The notes below the pieces were generated by a model, which saw only the letters and a list, made by a program, of their open reading frames with translations, made no database searches and was not told where the DNA came from. Positions 7,085 through 14,559 of a stretch of DNA of 64,000 nt are shown piece after piece. A program made the position numbers and the translations under genes. The stretch's first letter is position 1, and every line of letters begins with the position of its first letter. Origin of the DNA: Prochlorococcus sp. AG-402-N17 (GTDB lineage: Bacteria > Cyanobacteriota > Cyanobacteriia > PCC-6307 > Cyanobiaceae); contig QCIV01000001.1 of NCBI GenBank assembly GCA_003216455.1, positions 151,862 to 215,861 on the forward strand. Reading direction: 5' to 3'.

Positions 7085-7300
7085 TTAGTGGTATTCTCCT
7101 GGATGGTCTACCTTTCTAACGGTAACTTTATCAACTTTTTGTCCATTAAATCTTAAGAGATCATCTCCTGAAAAGTCATAACCTAAGCTTTGACCTATTA
7201 GGGCTACATCATCCGCTGTGGAGGATGTAGTAACTTGCTCTTTTAAGTCTTCATCAGATTGCATCTTAATTAAAAATTTTCTTATTTCAGAAAAACTCAT
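7085..7300 (-). CDS. Nif11-domain small protein
   Basis: A 71-residue protein whose first 50 residues fit the Nif11 pattern: a helical start (FSEIRKFLIKMQSDEDLKEQ), then DDVALIGQSLGYDFSGDDLL. Nif11 domains occur as leader peptides of ribosomally made natural products in picocyanobacteria, including the prochlorosins. Here the tail (RFNGQKVDKVTVRKVDHPGEYH) has no cysteine, no Gly-Gly/Gly-Ala processing site and no Ser/Thr-Cys core, and no lanthionine synthetase is nearby. It is therefore more likely a stand-alone Nif11 protein than a precursor. Confidence 0.72.
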   Translation of the reverse strand: MSFSEIRKFLIKMQSDEDLKEQVTTSSTADDVALIGQSLGYDFSGDDLLRFNGQKVDKVTVRKVDHPGEYH

Positions 7301-7391
7301 TACTAGAATTTGATAGATTGATGTTAAAAAAATTTATAAAATCTTTTTCTTAGTAAGAACAAGATAAATAGATAATCATTATACTATTTTT

Positions 7392-7709
7392 ATGACTTAC
7401 TTATTCCTCTATATAGTTGGCATAGTTTTAATATGGTGGACATATCGTGTTGGTTGGCTTGAGGCTCTCAAAACAGTAGTTAAAGTTATAGTTCCCTCAG
7501 CGCTTATTATTTTATTTAACATTAAAGCCGGAAGATTACTTTTTAAAAGTCCTGTAGTCGGTTTGGTTAGCGCTTTGCCTACCTCTATTTTTATTTTTAG
7601 AGGTTCATTGCCTTTAGTTAGTTATATAAATAACTGGATTGAAAATAAAATAAATAAGTATGATGATTCGGAAGTTATAGATACTGATTCTGTGCCTTTA
7701 GATGATTAA
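7392..7709 (+). CDS. Conserved membrane protein (105 aa)
   Basis: About three hydrophobic segments: LFLYIVGIVLIWWTY, TVVKVIVPSALIILFNI and a region around VVGLVSALPTSIFIF, followed by an acidic tail (YDDSEVIDTDSVPLDD). No signature residues. It converges with 7716-8108. The acidic tail is unusual for a small inner-membrane protein and may be a binding surface (inference). Confidence 0.6.
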   Translation: MTYLFLYIVGIVLIWWTYRVGWLEALKTVVKVIVPSALIILFNIKAGRLLFKSPVVGLVSALPTSIFIFRGSLPLVSYINNWIENKINKYDDSEVIDTDSVPLDD

Positions 7710-7715
7710 TTTAAT

Positions 7716-8108
7716 TTAATCAAAGCCAAGAAATAATTCTTTGTGTACAACAAGAACATCAAATAAAGTTGTTCCATGAATAGGACTTAATGGGATTTTG
7801 TCTATATTTAATGCTTCTGCGCAAATTAAATGAGCATCCCATTTTGTATCGTGATCACTTATTTCAATTGACCACTCAATTACTTTTTTAAAATGATCTG
7901 GCATCTCCGAACCAATTTTTCTGCAAATTTGACAGAGAATTGTCAAAAGAGGAGGCTTTGATGGCCTTTTTAAATCTTTAATAAGACTAGGCTGTGTAAA
8001 GACACTTGTATAGCGAATGTAATCTATCAATTCATATTCTTCTTTAGTAAGAGCTGCTTTATTTAATGCTCTTTCAAATTCGTCTATTGGAGTTATGGGC
8101 CTATCCAA
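7716..8108 (-). CDS. Conserved cyanobacterial hypothetical protein (130 aa)
   Basis: A soluble, probably all-helical protein with RPITPIDEFERALNKAALT, EEYELIDYIRYTSVFTQP and CQICRKIGSEMPDHF. It begins four bases after the tatA stop codon on the same strand, so the two are probably co-transcribed. I recall the protein as conserved across cyanobacteria next to tat genes, but not a function. No catalytic or metal motif is clear apart from CxxC in CQIC. Confidence 0.6.
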   Translation of the reverse strand: MDRPITPIDEFERALNKAALTKEEYELIDYIRYTSVFTQPSLIKDLKRPSKPPLLTILCQICRKIGSEMPDHFKKVIEWSIEISDHDTKWDAHLICAEALNIDKIPLSPIHGTTLFDVLVVHKELFLGFD

Positions 8109-8112
8109 GATA

Positions 8113-8403
8113 TTAGTTATTGCTGTTCTCTTTATTTGAAAAATTATTGTTTTCTGAATCTATTTTTTCTTGATTAATTTCATTGGCTTGATTGCTTTCT
8201 ATAGATTTAAGAGATTCATCTTTATCTTCTTCGTTCATAACTTGATCGATTTCATTTTGAAATTCATTCGACGCTTTTTTAAGACTTTTCAAAGTTTTGC
8301 CAAGCTGTTTTCCTAATTCTGGAAGCTTTTTTGGACCAAAAATTAAAAGAGCTAAGATAAGTATTACAGTAACTTCAGGCAAACCTACACCAAAAATATT
8401 CAT
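8113..8403 (-). CDS. tatA: Twin-arginine translocase subunit TatA/E family
   Basis: Classical TatA layout. A short periplasmic start (MNIFGVGLPE) leads into one transmembrane helix (VTVILILALLIFGPKKLPEL, with the FGPKKLPELG hinge), an amphipathic basic helix (GKQLGKTLKSLKKASNEF) and an acidic, Asn-rich disordered tail. TatA forms the size-variable pore that moves folded proteins with twin-arginine signals across the plasma and thylakoid membranes, with TatC as receptor; no tatC is in the window. The length (96 residues) is normal. It is the first gene of a two-gene unit with 7716-8108. Confidence 0.92.
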   Translation of the reverse strand: MNIFGVGLPEVTVILILALLIFGPKKLPELGKQLGKTLKSLKKASNEFQNEIDQVMNEEDKDESLKSIESNQANEINQEKIDSENNNFSNKENSNN

Positions 8404-8493
8404 AGCTGATAACTATTTAACTAATTAGGTAATCTATTATTAAATATAGTCAAATCATGCGGGAATTTCATTCTTGGAATAGCTTTATTAATA

Positions 8494-8631
8494 TTAAAAA
8501 ATTTTGAAAAATATTATTGTTATTAATACTCCTTTAAAGAAAACTAACCAAAGTAATTGATAATCGCTCAATTTGAATTTTTTTTGGTACCAATTTATAA
8601 GAGTTTTATGTTTATCAATTAATTTCCTCAT
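8494..8631 (-). CDS. Small membrane protein (45 aa)
   Basis: ORF not in the track. A basic start (MRKLIDKHKTLINWYQKKF) is followed by LSDYQLLWLVFFKGVLITII, one hydrophobic segment ending FFKIF. The sharp split between basic and hydrophobic halves and the LSDYQ hinge look like a real protein. It occupies the otherwise gene-free 400-base gap between tatA and 8811; the rest of that gap is A/T runs without further signal. No family. Confidence 0.55.
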   Translation of the reverse strand: MRKLIDKHKTLINWYQKKFKLSDYQLLWLVFFKGVLITIIFFKIF

Positions 8632-8810
8632 TTTCACTGAGATTATTTATTACTATCACTTATTTTATCTTAATTTTTTTTATTATAATTTTTATAGAAA
8701 TACTAGATTCAATTCAAACTAAATTATTCTATTAAATTTTAATCTTTTTCTAAATTAATTTTTTTCTAAATTATTGAAACTATTCGCTAAATATCTATTA
8801 TCTTAAAAAA

Positions 8811-9050
8811 ATGAAGTACTTATTTGTTGTTTTTTACCTATTTTTTCTAATTTATCCCGCTGAAGCCGTTACTACAAAAATGTTTAAAGTATTGGATACG
8901 TGTGCAAGATATCGACTCGGTGAGATTAATGCTAACGAGGCTATAGAAAAACTAAAATTAAAATTAACTAATTCTTCCGCTAGTCAGCCAAAGGACCTAG
9001 TAAAAAAATATTGCTCAGTATTTACTCCAAATGAAAAAATTGAATTTTAA
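8811..9050 (+). CDS. Exported small protein with signal peptide (79 aa)
   Basis: Signal peptide MKYLFVVFYLFFLIYPAEA with a consensus AxA-like cleavage site after residue 19, leaving about 60 residues. The mature part has two Cys (TCARYRLGEI, KKYCSVF), suggesting one disulfide, and a helical middle (EAIEKLKLKLTN). Likely periplasmic or lumenal. Function unknown; no neighbours on the same strand. Confidence 0.65.
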   Translation: MKYLFVVFYLFFLIYPAEAVTTKMFKVLDTCARYRLGEINANEAIEKLKLKLTNSSASQPKDLVKKYCSVFTPNEKIEF

Positions 9051-9066
9051 TCTTAGCATTACATAT

Positions 9067-9201
9067 TTAATTATTCTTTTTTGAATAATCTTTAGCTTTG
9101 TTTCGTATTTCTTTAACTTTTTTAAAATTAGTTATTTTTAAGTTAAAAATAACTCCCAAAAAAAGAATAAGAAATAAAAAAATATAAATTATTAATTCCA
9201 T
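9067..9201 (-). CDS. Small membrane protein (44 aa)
   Basis: Minus-strand ORF, below the track limit: a hydrophobic helix (LIIYIFLFLILFLGVIF) and then a strongly basic cytoplasmic tail (KKVKEIRNKAKDYSKKNN). Converges with the exported protein at 8811-9050. The topology follows the positive-inside rule. No family recognised. Confidence 0.5.
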   Translation of the reverse strand: MELIIYIFLFLILFLGVIFNLKITNFKKVKEIRNKAKDYSKKNN

Positions 9202-9365
9202 ATTATTGAATTAATAAATTCACTATAGTTAAATTCACCCTAGTTTATTTCAATAATTTTTTAGTATCTTTTAAAACAAAAAAACTGACTTTAATATCAG
9301 TTATTTACTTTAAGGCCACAATAAAAACATATTAACCTCTAATATGTAACTTTATAAGAATCATT

Positions 9366-9815
9366 GTGCAGATTGGAGATAAAATTCCAGAATTTTCTTT
9401 ACTGGATCAAAATGGAGTAAAAAGATCAAATAAGGGTTTAAAAAATCCCCTTGTTTTGTTTTTTTATCCAAAAGATGATACGCCCGGTTGCACTATAGAA
9501 GTTTGCGGATTTAGAGATAAATATGACTTATTTAAAGTATTAGGTGCACAAGTTTGGGGAGTAAGTAATGGGAGTACCTCAAGTCATTTGGCATTTGCTA
9601 ATAAAAATAAATTACAATATCCATTACTTTGTGATACGAATGACTCTCTTAGGAAAACTTTTAAAGTTCCAAAAGTATTAGGTTTTATGGATGGTAGGGT
9701 AACTTACGTTATTGATCGCAAAGGGACAGTTAGGCATATTTTTAGAGATTTATTGAATGGTCCTGAACACATCAAAGAGGCTATTAGAGTACTTAAGGAA
9801 ATTCAAAATCAATAA
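9366..9815 (+). CDS. bcp: Peroxiredoxin Q (bacterioferritin comigratory protein)
   Basis: A 149-residue thioredoxin-fold peroxidase with a GTG start. Peroxidatic Cys motif DDTPGCTIEVCGFRD: the first Cys attacks peroxide, and the second, five residues later, is the usual resolving Cys of atypical 2-Cys PrxQ. Other conserved features are VLFFYPKD, GVSNGS and the C-terminal strand VTYVIDRKG. It reduces hydrogen and organic peroxides using thioredoxin, protecting the photosynthetic cell. It is single, preceded by a 160-base region without genes. Length is typical. Confidence 0.92.
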   Translation: MQIGDKIPEFSLLDQNGVKRSNKGLKNPLVLFFYPKDDTPGCTIEVCGFRDKYDLFKVLGAQVWGVSNGSTSSHLAFANKNKLQYPLLCDTNDSLRKTFKVPKVLGFMDGRVTYVIDRKGTVRHIFRDLLNGPEHIKEAIRVLKEIQNQ

Positions 9816-9882
9816 ATTATTATTCAAATAATTTTAGATTAATAAGTTTTGTTTTATTATAGTTTCAGCTTTTTTTTAGTAT

Positions 9883-10155
9883 ATGAAGAAAATGGGAATG
9901 CAGGCTGTTGATCTTGCTATTCAAAATGGAGTGGATCTTGACGGTACTCCAATCCCTCAAAAAATGCTAGATCTATACAACAGAATTATGGATGAGGAGA
10001 GTAAAAGAAAAAGGAGTGGTGTTAAAAAATCAATGAGAAATAGATGCGTCAAAACCGGTTCTAAGCATTTTGATAAAGAAACATTGAATCAATTATTAAT
10101 AGACTCGGGATGGGAAGGTCTCAAAGAAAAGGAAATTTTATTTTTTTATAATTAA
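9883..10155 (+). CDS. Conserved picocyanobacterial protein (90 aa)
   Basis: A basic soluble protein: KMLDLYNRIMDEESKRKRSG, VKKSMRNRCVKTGSKHFDKE and a conserved-looking end LNQLLIDSGWEGLKEKEI. The basic central part could bind nucleic acid (inference). I recall similar proteins only in marine picocyanobacteria, without a function. It lies 67 bases after bcp on the same strand. Confidence 0.55.
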   Translation: MKKMGMQAVDLAIQNGVDLDGTPIPQKMLDLYNRIMDEESKRKRSGVKKSMRNRCVKTGSKHFDKETLNQLLIDSGWEGLKEKEILFFYN

Positions 10156-10255
10156 AAAAAATTTTTAATTATCTTAAAATTACATATCATAATTTTTACT
10201 TATATTAAAAAACTGAGAACTAATTAAATATTTTTTTAGATCTAATTTTTTTAAA

Positions 10256-10600
10256 TTATTTAAACCATCCTTTTTTGTTAGAGGACATTATTTCCTCTTT
10301 TTCAGCTTTTGTTTTATTACTTGCATTTTTGAAAGCCAAGTTGGCTTCTATAACTGTAATTATTGATATGAAAAAAAGACCAGAAATTCCAATTATTTGT
10401 TCATTTTGTGAAGGTTCTGAATCTCCTTGTAAAAAAATACCTAAAGCGAACCATGCAGTACTAGCAGTGATGGTAAAAAAATAGGGTTTCCATCTTCTTT
10501 GATATAAGTAACCCGATCCTAAACCAGGAAGTAAATTTAAAAAAGATGCGACCCACCCTTTTGAAGATGCAAGTATTTCATCTTTTGAGGGATAAGACAT
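10256..10600 (-). CDS. Conserved membrane protein (114 aa)
   Basis: The N-terminus SKGWVASFLNLLPGLGSGYLYQRRWKPYF has the PGLGxxYLyqrrw pattern seen in small TM2-like cyanobacterial membrane proteins. Then come two hydrophobic segments (ITASTAWFALGIFL and IIGISGLFFISIITVIEA) and a lysine-rich tail. No enzyme motif. A 34-residue ORF starts 110 bases upstream and ends five bases before this start, probably in the same transcript. Confidence 0.6.
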   Translation of the reverse strand: MSYPSKDEILASSKGWVASFLNLLPGLGSGYLYQRRWKPYFFTITASTAWFALGIFLQGDSEPSQNEQIIGISGLFFISIITVIEANLAFKNASNKTKAEKEEIMSSNKKGWFK

Positions 10601-10605
10601 TTACG

Positions 10606-10710
10606 TTAGGTATTTATTAAATGTGAATTTATGTAAGCAAAAGATATTGCTGCACAAATTACCCAACTAAAGGGTAAGAACATCCTTATTTTTTCTTTAT
10701 TATTGTTCAT
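10606..10710 (-). CDS. Small membrane protein upstream of 10256-10600 (34 aa)
   Basis: ORF with a basic start (MNNNKEKIRMFLP) and one helix (SWVICAAISFAYI). Its stop is five bases before the start codon of the next minus-strand gene, a spacing typical of translational coupling. Not recognised. Confidence 0.5.
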   Translation of the reverse strand: MNNNKEKIRMFLPFSWVICAAISFAYINSHLINT

Positions 10711-10779
10711 TTTTTCATTATGGAAAATATTTTTAAAATCTGTGGATTTAATAGATACTTTAAAAATAGAAGAATTAAA

Positions 10780-10802
10780 AAAGACGGTTTTTAACCGTCT
10801 TT
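10780..10802 (-). terminator. Rho-independent terminator after the 10830-11186 gene
   Basis: AAAGACGGTT-ttt-AACCGTCTTT is a perfect ten-base stem. Read on the minus strand it is followed by a run of T (CCGTCTTTTTTAATTC). It lies 28 bases beyond the stop codon of the minus-strand gene at 10830. Confidence 0.85.
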
Positions 10803-10829
10803 GAAAAAAGCAATTTCTCTAAAAATAAA

Positions 10830-11186
10830 TTATTTATCTTTTGAGGCTGAGAGTACTTTAAGTTCTTTTTTTACTTCTTTTTCTCTCTCTTCGAGATGTT
10901 TTAGTTGAGTTTTAAAAGCATCTTCAAGTCTTACTTTTTGTGTTGTAATTTCATCAAGTTCTTCTTGATGTTGGTTTTTCTTTAATTCCTTCATTTCACT
11001 ATCGGAAATAACATATACAGGGCGATATGAAGGTGTTTCAAAAAGAAGATCAAACATTGAATACATAAGTGACCTTTGAATTAGTACAAATTCAATATCT
11101 GATAATTCTTTGGAATATGAAAGGATAAATACCGAAGATATTGATACGGTAAATACACCGAATTTCGGTTTACCTAACATAACCAC
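10830..11186 (-). CDS. Membrane-anchored coiled-coil hypothetical protein (118 aa)
   Basis: A hydrophobic N-terminal stretch (FGVFTVSISSVFILSYS) may anchor the protein. The C-terminal half is strongly charged with heptad spacing (EMKELKKNQHQEELDEITTQ, then LEEREKEVKKELKVL), a coiled coil. The middle (SLMYSMFDLLFETPSYRPVY) is conserved-looking. A strong terminator follows, so it is a single-gene transcript. Function unknown. Confidence 0.6.
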   Translation of the reverse strand: MVMLGKPKFGVFTVSISSVFILSYSKELSDIEFVLIQRSLMYSMFDLLFETPSYRPVYVISDSEMKELKKNQHQEELDEITTQKVRLEDAFKTQLKHLEEREKEVKKELKVLSASKDK

Positions 11187-11270
11187 CCAGTATTTACCGA
11201 TCTAATTTTAAGGTATGTTTTAAAGTATTAAGGAAATTACTCTAAAAATCTAAATCAAAAAGAACGCAAA

Positions 11271-11699
11271 ATGGATTTAAAAATTACTAAAACATTAGTA
11301 ATCCCATCAAACGAAATTAAGTGGCGATTTTCCAGATCCTCGGGTCCTGGAGGACAAAATGTAAATAAAATTGAAAGCAGAGTAGAAATTATTTTTGATT
11401 TAGAAGATTCCAAAGTATTAAATGATTATCAGAAAGAAATTCTTAAAAGAAACTTGAAAAATAAATTAGTAAATAATAGCTTACGTTTAGCGGTTCAAGA
11501 ACACAGAAATCAATTATTAAATAGGCAGCTAGCTTTAATGAAATTTAGTTCAATCATAAAAAATGCTTTAAATAAACCATTTAAATTAAGAAAATCTACA
11601 CAACCTACTAAAGCATCACAAAAGAAAAGAGTTGAGGTTAAGAAAAAACGTGGCGAATTGAAAAAAAGTAGACAAAAAGAAAAAATATATCAAATATGA
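11271..11699 (+). CDS. arfB: Alternative ribosome-rescue factor ArfB (YaeJ), peptidyl-tRNA hydrolase
   Basis: A 142-residue protein with the GGQ release-factor motif in the context SRSSGPGGQNVNKIESRVE, which hydrolyses peptidyl-tRNA. There is no codon-recognition domain; instead a lysine-rich C-terminal tail (KKRVEVKKKRGELKKSRQKE) that in the family enters the empty mRNA channel of stalled ribosomes. Length matches ArfB and not RF1/RF2. It is the backup to trans-translation. Single gene, with a 50-base leader. The only alternative would be another class-I-like truncated factor, which is unlikely given the tail. Confidence 0.9.
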   Translation: MDLKITKTLVIPSNEIKWRFSRSSGPGGQNVNKIESRVEIIFDLEDSKVLNDYQKEILKRNLKNKLVNNSLRLAVQEHRNQLLNRQLALMKFSSIIKNALNKPFKLRKSTQPTKASQKKRVEVKKKRGELKKSRQKEKIYQI

Positions 11700-11771
11700 A
11701 TAAACTAAATAAATATTTTCCTCGTAGATTGTAATCCAAGCATATGATAAATTTAATTTTATTTTGTTTTA

Positions 11772-12020
11772 TTGAATTCAACTAATGATTTCTGGTTAAT
11801 TGACTCCAATTTTGTAGGGGTGATGCGTTTCTACAAAGATAGAGATTATTCTGATAAATCTATTGAATATATGTTTATTGAAGAAGGAATTATTATGGGA
11901 ATTCATGGAGAAAATCCTCCATTAATGAAAACTAGAAAAAAAATTGTTATTGAAGAAGCAAGATTATTATGGCAAAAATTGTTAAATGCAGGTTGGCAAA
12001 AAACTAATAAAAAATGGTGA
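11772..12020 (+). CDS. DUF1651-family protein
   Basis: An 82-residue protein with a TTG start. The pattern fits DUF1651, a small-protein family multiplied in picocyanobacteria: a start with WLIDSNFVGVMRFYKDR, basic MKTRKKIVIEEARLLWQKLL and an end GWQKTNKKW. Function unknown. A downstream in-frame ATG (11823, MRFYKD) is a possible shorter start, but the family usually includes the preceding W/G region. Confidence 0.75.
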   Translation: MNSTNDFWLIDSNFVGVMRFYKDRDYSDKSIEYMFIEEGIIMGIHGENPPLMKTRKKIVIEEARLLWQKLLNAGWQKTNKKW

Positions 12021-12048
12021 GGAAATTCTACAAAAACTTTTTTTAATT

Positions 12049-12213
12049 TCAGAAAATAAATGAACCTTTAGGGTATAGCCTGGAAATTTTTTGCTGTTGT
12101 AAATATTTCTTTTTTTTGATTTCGTTTTTATATCTTTTCAACATCATTAGATAGTTTGTAACTCCAAAAATTATTAAAAACACAATAAATCTTATTCCTG
12201 CCTCAAAGTTCAT
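12049..12213 (-). CDS. Small membrane protein (54 aa)
   Basis: The ORF track starts at 12255, but the ATG at 12213 (MNFEAGIRFIVFLIIFGVTN) is preferred because the hydrophobic helix then starts near the N-terminus, as in similar small membrane proteins. The tail is strongly basic (KRYKNEIKKKKYLQQQK). No family. Confidence 0.5.
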   Translation of the reverse strand: MNFEAGIRFIVFLIIFGVTNYLMMLKRYKNEIKKKKYLQQQKISRLYPKGSFIF

Positions 12214-12275
12214 ATGAGTATTAAGCTTTATTCTAATCTGACAATTACTAATCAAAAATCAATCGGTATTTATAT

Positions 12276-13136
12276 CTAATTAAAACGTTTAGTAAAAACT
12301 TTTTTTGATTTTACTGTATAAAAAATACATAACAAAAGTAATATCAAAATTGCACTAAAGCTTCCTATTGGGTTTGGAATATTTTGTGTAAAAGGCCCTG
12401 CTAAAAAAGAAGGTGTATTTTCTTTGAATTCTATTAATCCGTTATTTAACAAAAACCAAATACCCACAAGTCCTCCATGAATTCCTATGCAATTCCATAA
12501 AGAACCTTTATCTCTAATTTTTACTAATGATAGAAATATCCCAAGTAAAATTAATCCCAATCGTAATCCTACTATTTTCCAAAATATCTCATTTGATAAA
12601 TTATGAACGAAGCTAAAAATTATAGCTTGTAAAGCTATTGAAATTTTTATACCATATTCAAATTTTAATTCTTCTAGTAACCAGCCTCTAAAAATTATTT
12701 CCTCTGCGAATCCAACACCTAATCCCAGTACAATAGAATTTAAAAATATTATTGGCGAGAATTCACCTATCCAAGAAATATAATTTTTTTGTAATAGTGG
12801 TACCAGAATTAGAATTATTAAAACTAAAGCAAATAAAATACCTTGAGAAAAATTGACAAAGTTTTTTAAGAATTTGTCTTTTGTTATCCCAAGAATTATC
12901 CAAGCACTTGATTTATTTCGTTTGATATAAAACCAATATGGGAGTAAAAAGATAAAAAGTAAGAAAGTAATAATAGTACCAATTAAGGATAAATTTTCTT
13001 TTTCAAAATTAAATAATAAAAGTGGCTGAGATAAAGCCCAGCCAATGCCATAAAGAATAGGAATAAAAAATATAGTGGATAAAAATCTTGGTTTTAAAAG
13101 AAAAAAACTTCTAATTAGTATCATTACATTTTTCAT
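12276..13136 (-). CDS. CPBP-family intramembrane metalloprotease
   Basis: A 286-residue protein with about eight hydrophobic segments and the CPBP/Abi signature: EEIIFRGWLLEEL (motif 1, EExxxR), FSFVHNL (motif 2, FxxxH) and GIHGGLVGIWFLLNN (motif 3, HxxxxxxxxN). These residues form the metal site of the Rce1/CPBP glutamyl protease superfamily, which cleaves membrane-bound substrates; some members act in bacteriocin self-immunity or protein sorting. Substrate unknown. It is followed, 17 bases away across the strand end, by the hypothetical at 13154-13351, which is upstream on the same strand and probably shares the transcript. Confidence 0.82.
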   Translation of the reverse strand: MKNVMILIRSFFLLKPRFLSTIFFIPILYGIGWALSQPLLLFNFEKENLSLIGTIITFLLFIFLLPYWFYIKRNKSSAWIILGITKDKFLKNFVNFSQGILFALVLIILILVPLLQKNYISWIGEFSPIIFLNSIVLGLGVGFAEEIIFRGWLLEELKFEYGIKISIALQAIIFSFVHNLSNEIFWKIVGLRLGLILLGIFLSLVKIRDKGSLWNCIGIHGGLVGIWFLLNNGLIEFKENTPSFLAGPFTQNIPNPIGSFSAILILLLLCIFYTVKSKKVFTKRFN

Positions 13137-13153
13137 TTTAGTTTGAATATTAA

Positions 13154-13351
13154 TTAACCCCAGACTGTGCTTTTTATTATTCTAACTACTTGTTCAAAAA
13201 GTTTTAGCTTTTTCTTTTTACTATAATTTATGTTTTTTGAAAGATTAGATAAATCTTTATAAAATTGCCGAGTTATTTTATCTTCTTTATCACTAGGCCA
13301 TAGTAAGTCTGAGCCCTCTTCATATTCTTCTTTATATCTTTCTTTATTCAA
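13154..13351 (-). CDS. Hypothetical charged protein (65 aa)
   Basis: Highly charged soluble protein with an acidic start (KERYKEEYEEGSDLLWPSDK), then basic helices (SKKKKLKLFEQVVRIIKSTVWG). It ends 17 bases before the CPBP protease start on the same strand. No family recognised. Confidence 0.5.
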   Translation of the reverse strand: MNKERYKEEYEEGSDLLWPSDKEDKITRQFYKDLSNLSKNINYSKKKKLKLFEQVVRIIKSTVWG

Positions 13352-13440
13352 TTTTTTTTTATATCGTAATAATTTAAATTTTACTTATTGCAAATGCTTA
13401 AAAGTGATGTTTATTAAATTTATGTATTTATTTAAAATTT

Positions 13441-13530
13441 ATGCTGATTAATCTTTCAACTTTAGTTTTTACATTATTATCCCCACTGCTTATTTTTGCA
13501 GTAATAATATCGGTTTACTTATTTAGTTAG
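13441..13530 (+). CDS. Small single-span membrane protein (29 aa)
   Basis: ATG-to-TAG ORF made almost entirely of one helix, LSTLVFTLLSPLLIFAVIIS, ending VYLFS. Similar in size to PetL/PetN/Psb30-type subunits but matching none I remember. It converges with the 31-residue ORF at 13559-13654. Confidence 0.45.
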   Translation: MLINLSTLVFTLLSPLLIFAVIISVYLFS

Positions 13531-13558
13531 GGAGTATTTACAAATAAACTTAATTAAT

Positions 13559-13654
13559 TTAAGGGTGTATTATGCCTACTTTTTCTAATGCAAATGATAA
13601 AACTGCAATTACAGCCATTAGTGTTAAGATCTTGTTCTTTTTGATGAAATCCAT
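13559..13654 (-). CDS. Small single-span membrane protein (31 aa)
   Basis: Basic start MDFIKKNKIL followed by one helix TLMAVIAVLSFALEKVGI. A clear positive-inside one-helix protein below the track cut-off. Not recognised. Confidence 0.5.
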   Translation of the reverse strand: MDFIKKNKILTLMAVIAVLSFALEKVGIIHP

Positions 13655-13728
13655 AATGCATATTAATAATCTATTTATTAATTTCTTATATAAAAGAATA
13701 AATGATTAAAATTATTATAGTAATTACA

Positions 13729-13888
13729 ATGGAAACAATATATAGGAGATTTAATTCCCTCAATAGCTTCTTATAAAAAGATAATTGAAAAATATAATAA
13801 AGGTATAAAAGAAGGGGAATTTTATGAAGAACCTATTGGAGGAGATTTTAATTACCCTGATTGGTCAATATGCTTACTACAAAAATAA
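13729..13888 (+). pseudogene. Frameshifted small gene remnant
   Basis: ATG at 13729 opens METIYRRFNSLNSFL and stops at 13774. The shifted frame immediately continues as SYKKIIEKYNKGIKEGEFYE, then GGDFNYPDWSICLLQK, to TAA at 13888. Removing one T near 13771 joins the frames into a 52-residue protein (SFYKKIIEKYN). The downstream part has no start codon of its own, so a single-base indel in a real gene is the simplest reading. It overlaps the next broken gene by 19 bases. A sequencing error is possible. Confidence 0.5.
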
Positions 13889-14034
13889 CTTTTGCCTTAG
13901 CAGATTAGATTAGAGAGTGGCGTAAGTGCTGGGATAAGAATCCTTCTATTAATGAGTGTGTAAAATTTGTTCAGTGGAAATTAGAAGATTATAAACTTTC
14001 TGATAGTGATAAAAGATTAATTGAATCTATTTAG
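13870..14034 (+). pseudogene. Small gene interrupted by an in-frame amber codon
   Basis: ATG at 13870 reads MLTTKITFALAD, then TAG (13906-13908), then continues in the same frame as IREWRKCWDKNPSINECVKF and on to LSDSDKRLIESI, ending with TAG at 14034. The post-stop part has strong protein character (Trp, Cys and a charged helix). The likely original codon is a Gln or Tyr codon one base away. Either a pseudogene or a sequencing error; amber read-through cannot be shown. Family not recognised. Confidence 0.5.
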
Positions 14035-14559
14035 CTCTATAAATCTGAATAAATAAGGGATCATAGACTTTAATTTTTATATTTATATATAAAAAACAAA
14101 GGATCATTAAAATCCTCTTACAAATTTAGAAAAAAGTAAATCAGCATATTTACGGATTTACTGAAAATATAAAAAGGAGTAATTTATAAATGTTGAGTTC
14201 GGAGGCAATCTAAATGATTGATAGTCCGCCTGAAATTTAGCAAATTCCAAAATATAGGAAGCGTATTCCTGAGAATGGGATTATTCGAAAATTCAAGTTC
14301 AATCAATTAGTCTGATAAGACTTCGCTTTAAAATTACTAGCGACAATAGGGACTGAAATTATCGAGAGAAATCCCCGAATTCACGTATTCTAGGTTTATG
14401 AGTAAATAGACTTTAAAATATGTAATTTTATATCCTGTTAGAAGGAAATCAAATATCAAAAAGGACTGTACCAACAGTCCTTTTTTTTTACAAACTACTT
14501 CTAAACTAGACCTCTTTTTGGATAATATGGATTTATTAAGTGTTTAAAAATATTTCACA
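14035..14559 (+). other. Gene-free interval with possible non-coding transcript
   Basis: No intact ORF of convincing quality in 525 bases. The part from about 14190 to 14440 is less AT-rich than its flanks and has short stems, for example AGGAA-gcgta-TTCCT (14258-14272) and a near-match CGACAAT/ATTATCG pair. The interval ends in a strong plus-strand terminator at 14460-14489. A transcript ending there has no intact CDS, so this could be a small RNA or the 3' remnant of decayed genes. An ATG at 14214 gives MIDSPPEI, TAG, then QIPKYRKRIPENGIIRKFKF, which may be another broken ORF. It matches no RNA family I know. Confidence 0.35.
14460..14489 (+). terminator. Strong rho-independent terminator
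   Basis: AAAGGACTGT-acca-ACAGTCCTTT forms a perfect ten-base stem, and the plus strand continues in an uninterrupted run of T to 14489. It ends whatever is transcribed rightward from the 13.7-14.4 kb interval and insulates the proline iminopeptidase gene. Confidence 0.88.

Noticed and set aside
10275-10484. 69-residue plus-strand ORF
   Set aside because: Antisense to the membrane protein 10256-10600.
14120-14190. Possible decayed hli gene (frame IYGFTENIKRSNL)
   Set aside because: GFTEN resembles the Hli start, but the ExxNGRxAM block is absent and the frame stops at once; similarity is too short.
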